Source: Clostridiales bacterium (GTDB lineage: Bacteria > Bacillota > Clostridia > Lachnospirales > Lachnospiraceae). Taken from it: 64,000 nucleotides of DNA. Location of the stretch: assembly GCA_022770525.1 (NCBI GenBank), contig JALEHN010000066.1, forward strand, positions 1-64,000, in the 5' to 3' direction. Within the stretch, counting starts at the first letter, position 1. Every line of letters starts with the position of its first letter. The notes under the pieces are model-generated. The model searched no databases. It was not told where the DNA came from and saw only the letters and a list, made by a program, of their open reading frames with translations. Below are positions 62,891-64,000 of this stretch, in pieces. Made by a program: the position numbers and the translations under genes.

Positions 62891-62932
62891 AAAAGCGGCT
62901 GCCCATACCTTTTTTGGTACGGCAGCCGCTTT
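62891..62932 (-). terminator. Terminator after the PotD-type gene
   Basis: Stem AAAAGCGGCTGCC/GGCAGCCGCTTT with an inner CATACC/GGTA(C) pairing and T-rich loop. It ends the polyamine-binding protein transcript on the minus strand. Confidence 0.85.
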
Positions 62933-62958
62933 ATCATTTTCACTTATTCATTTGATCA

Positions 62959-63015
62959 GTCACACGCATCTTTAAATTCTGTTCAATTTTAGTCACACGC
63001 ATCTTTAAATTCTGT
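62959..63015. repeat. 33-bp tandem duplication across the potD stop codon
   Basis: The segment GTCACACGCATCTTTAAATTCTGT occurs at 62959-62982 and again at 62992-63015, 33 bp apart. The inner copy codes for the PotD C-terminus; the outer copy lies past the stop. Confidence 0.9.
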
Positions 63016-64000
63016 CCAGTTTTTATTAAATGCTTCATCCGCTTCCTGGCTGACATTCTGGATAATCTCTCCCTTTGTGACAGAATCAGGCACAACAAGG
63101 TCAGGATTTACAAGGTCATCCGCTGCTTTTGTTGTGCAGTAGTATCCAAGAAAGTCAAAACACTGCGCTGAAACTTCCGGCTCAAGCAGATAATTAAGGA
63201 ATTCATTGGCAGCCTTGGCATTTGGCGCCTGACTCGGAATGAAACCGGCCATGATGCCAAAGCCCAGACCTTCCTTAGGATAAACAACTTTAAGATCCGG
63301 ATTTTCTGCCATAACCTGTGTCACCTGAGATGTATACAAAAATGCCACTGCTGCTTCACCGTTTAACAGGGCGTTTTGTGTGTTATCATCCTGGATCATA
63401 CGAACATTTGGCGCAAGATCAAGCAGTTTTTTGCCGGCTTCTTCAATCACAGCAACATCTTCTGTATTCATTGACTGGCCCATAGACAGCAGTGTAATGC
63501 CATTGATGACACGGTAGTTTGCAGTCAGCGCTACCTTATCTTCCAATTCCGGATTCCACAGATCCTCATAGCCTGTAATTTCAAAACCGACCTGTTCAGG
63601 ATCATATACGATCAGAGGAATACCTGCGCCGTAAGGCACTGTATATTTATCCTCAGGATCATAAAACTGTCCCTGATACAGCGGGTTGATATTTCCGAAA
63701 TTTGTCACTGTGTCTTTGTCAATTTCCTGAACAAGACCTGCCTGTACGGCCTGCTCAATGATGTAGTCATCGGCAATGACAAGGTCATAAGTGCCGCCCT
63801 CTGCCTGTGAAAGCTTTTCAAGCATTGTTTCGTCAGTGTCAAAATTTGAATAAACGATTTCAATACCTGTCTTTTCTGTAAAGCCATCGAGAACTTCCTG
63901 TGGGAACATGCCTTCCCATGTATATAATATAAGTTCTCCGCCTTCTTTGGCTGCATCGTCTGATGCCGCTGTGTCATTTGCAGCTGTATTTTCCGATGCC
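62989..64000 (-). CDS. potD: PotD-type polyamine ABC transporter substrate-binding protein (cut by window edge)
   Basis: Runs off the right edge, so the signal peptide and start are missing. The visible part begins in a Ser/Ala/Asp-rich linker (NDTAASDDAAKEGG) expected after a lipoprotein anchor, then ELILYTWEGMFPQEVLDGFTEKTGIEIVYSNFDTDETML, GTYDLVIADDYI and GEAAVAFLYTSQ. It binds spermidine or putrescine outside the membrane and feeds an ABC importer, whose genes would lie to the right. The last nine codons are duplicated downstream of the stop. Confidence 0.92.
   Translation of the reverse strand, partial: ASENTAANDTAASDDAAKEGGELILYTWEGMFPQEVLDGFTEKTGIEIVYSNFDTDETMLEKLSQAEGGTYDLVIADDYIIEQAVQAGLVQEIDKDTVTNFGNINPLYQGQFYDPEDKYTVPYGAGIPLIVYDPEQVGFEITGYEDLWNPELEDKVALTANYRVINGITLLSMGQSMNTEDVAVIEEAGKKLLDLAPNVRMIQDDNTQNALLNGEAAVAFLYTSQVTQVMAENPDLKVVYPKEGLGFGIMAGFIPSQAPNAKAANEFLNYLLEPEVSAQCFDFLGYYCTTKAADDLVNPDLVVPDSVTKGEIIQNVSQEADEAFNKNWTEFKDACD

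Noticed and set aside
62749..62943. Basic 64-codon frame between potD and the SPFH gene
   Set aside because: It runs through the potD terminator hairpin and lacks a ribosome site; the high Lys/Arg content reflects base composition.

Overview
This 64 kb window is chromosomal DNA of a low-to-moderate GC Firmicute, most likely a member of the Lachnospiraceae (Clostridia). The call rests on the SCIFF ribosomal peptide and its radical-SAM maturase inside the tgt-yajC / secDF-recJ-apt-relA gene order, a DUF5688 protein, SpoIID- and GerM-type sporulation domains, strong GGAGG ribosome sites, a T-box in front of pheS, and an ion-pumping pyrophosphatase. No tRNA, rRNA, CRISPR array or transposase was seen.

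Layout. 1-1000: 5' end of pheS (cut by the window edge), read leftward behind a T-box leader with a clear promoter; two near-identical 86-bp palindromic repeats lie between the T-box terminator and pheS. 1000-2130: second repeat family and a YihY membrane protein. 2180-9290: SpoIID protein, probable 6S RNA, glyA, DUF1294, aspS, hisS. 9480-15800: DUF5688 protein, GntP-type permease, a small membrane protein, a frameshifted MerR regulator, a 182-nt long-hairpin element, hppA. 17000-30230: conserved housekeeping block on the minus strand (tgt, yajC, TIGR04086 protein, scfA, scfB, secDF, recJ, apt, relA, MBL hydrolase, hemZ) with one PHP phosphoesterase on the plus strand. 30400-37330: HPr-like protein without the active histidine, a possible 27-residue peptide, an AtoE-type permease with divergent AraC regulator, aroC, and a divergent MerR/MATE efflux pair with a 19-bp-spacer promoter. 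37400-42670: GerM-like lipoprotein, lactonase, luxS, TraX-like protein and a GlgX-type GH13 protein with Asn at two of three catalytic positions. 42700-50600: flippase, FemAB and ATP-grasp genes that look like a peptidoglycan cross-bridge set, then an ABC-F ATPase and a sialate O-acetylesterase. 50900-55700: aminotransferase, MgtC, LysR, and a YbiT-type ABC-F with a degenerate second ATP site. 55700-58720: an AT-rich island with a 33-bp direct-repeat array and an AAA/DUF4143 ATPase abutting a gene that appears 3'-truncated. 58700-64000: VanZ, a small membrane protein, pyrE, a Ca/Na antiporter, an Arc-like/SPFH pair, and a PotD-type binding protein cut by the right edge.

Genes work in recognisable sets: aminoacyl-tRNA synthesis (pheS, aspS, hisS), protein export (secDF, yajC), stringent and purine salvage functions (relA, apt), SCIFF peptide biosynthesis (scfA, scfB), and wall assembly (flippase, FemAB, ATP-grasp). 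A family of modular palindromic repeats occurs in at least six intergenic places. The least explained items are the 33-bp array with the ATPase and truncated neighbour, the 182-nt hairpin, the active-site-altered GH13 protein, and the split MerR gene with a slippery heptamer. No complete, clearly new multi-gene system was found.
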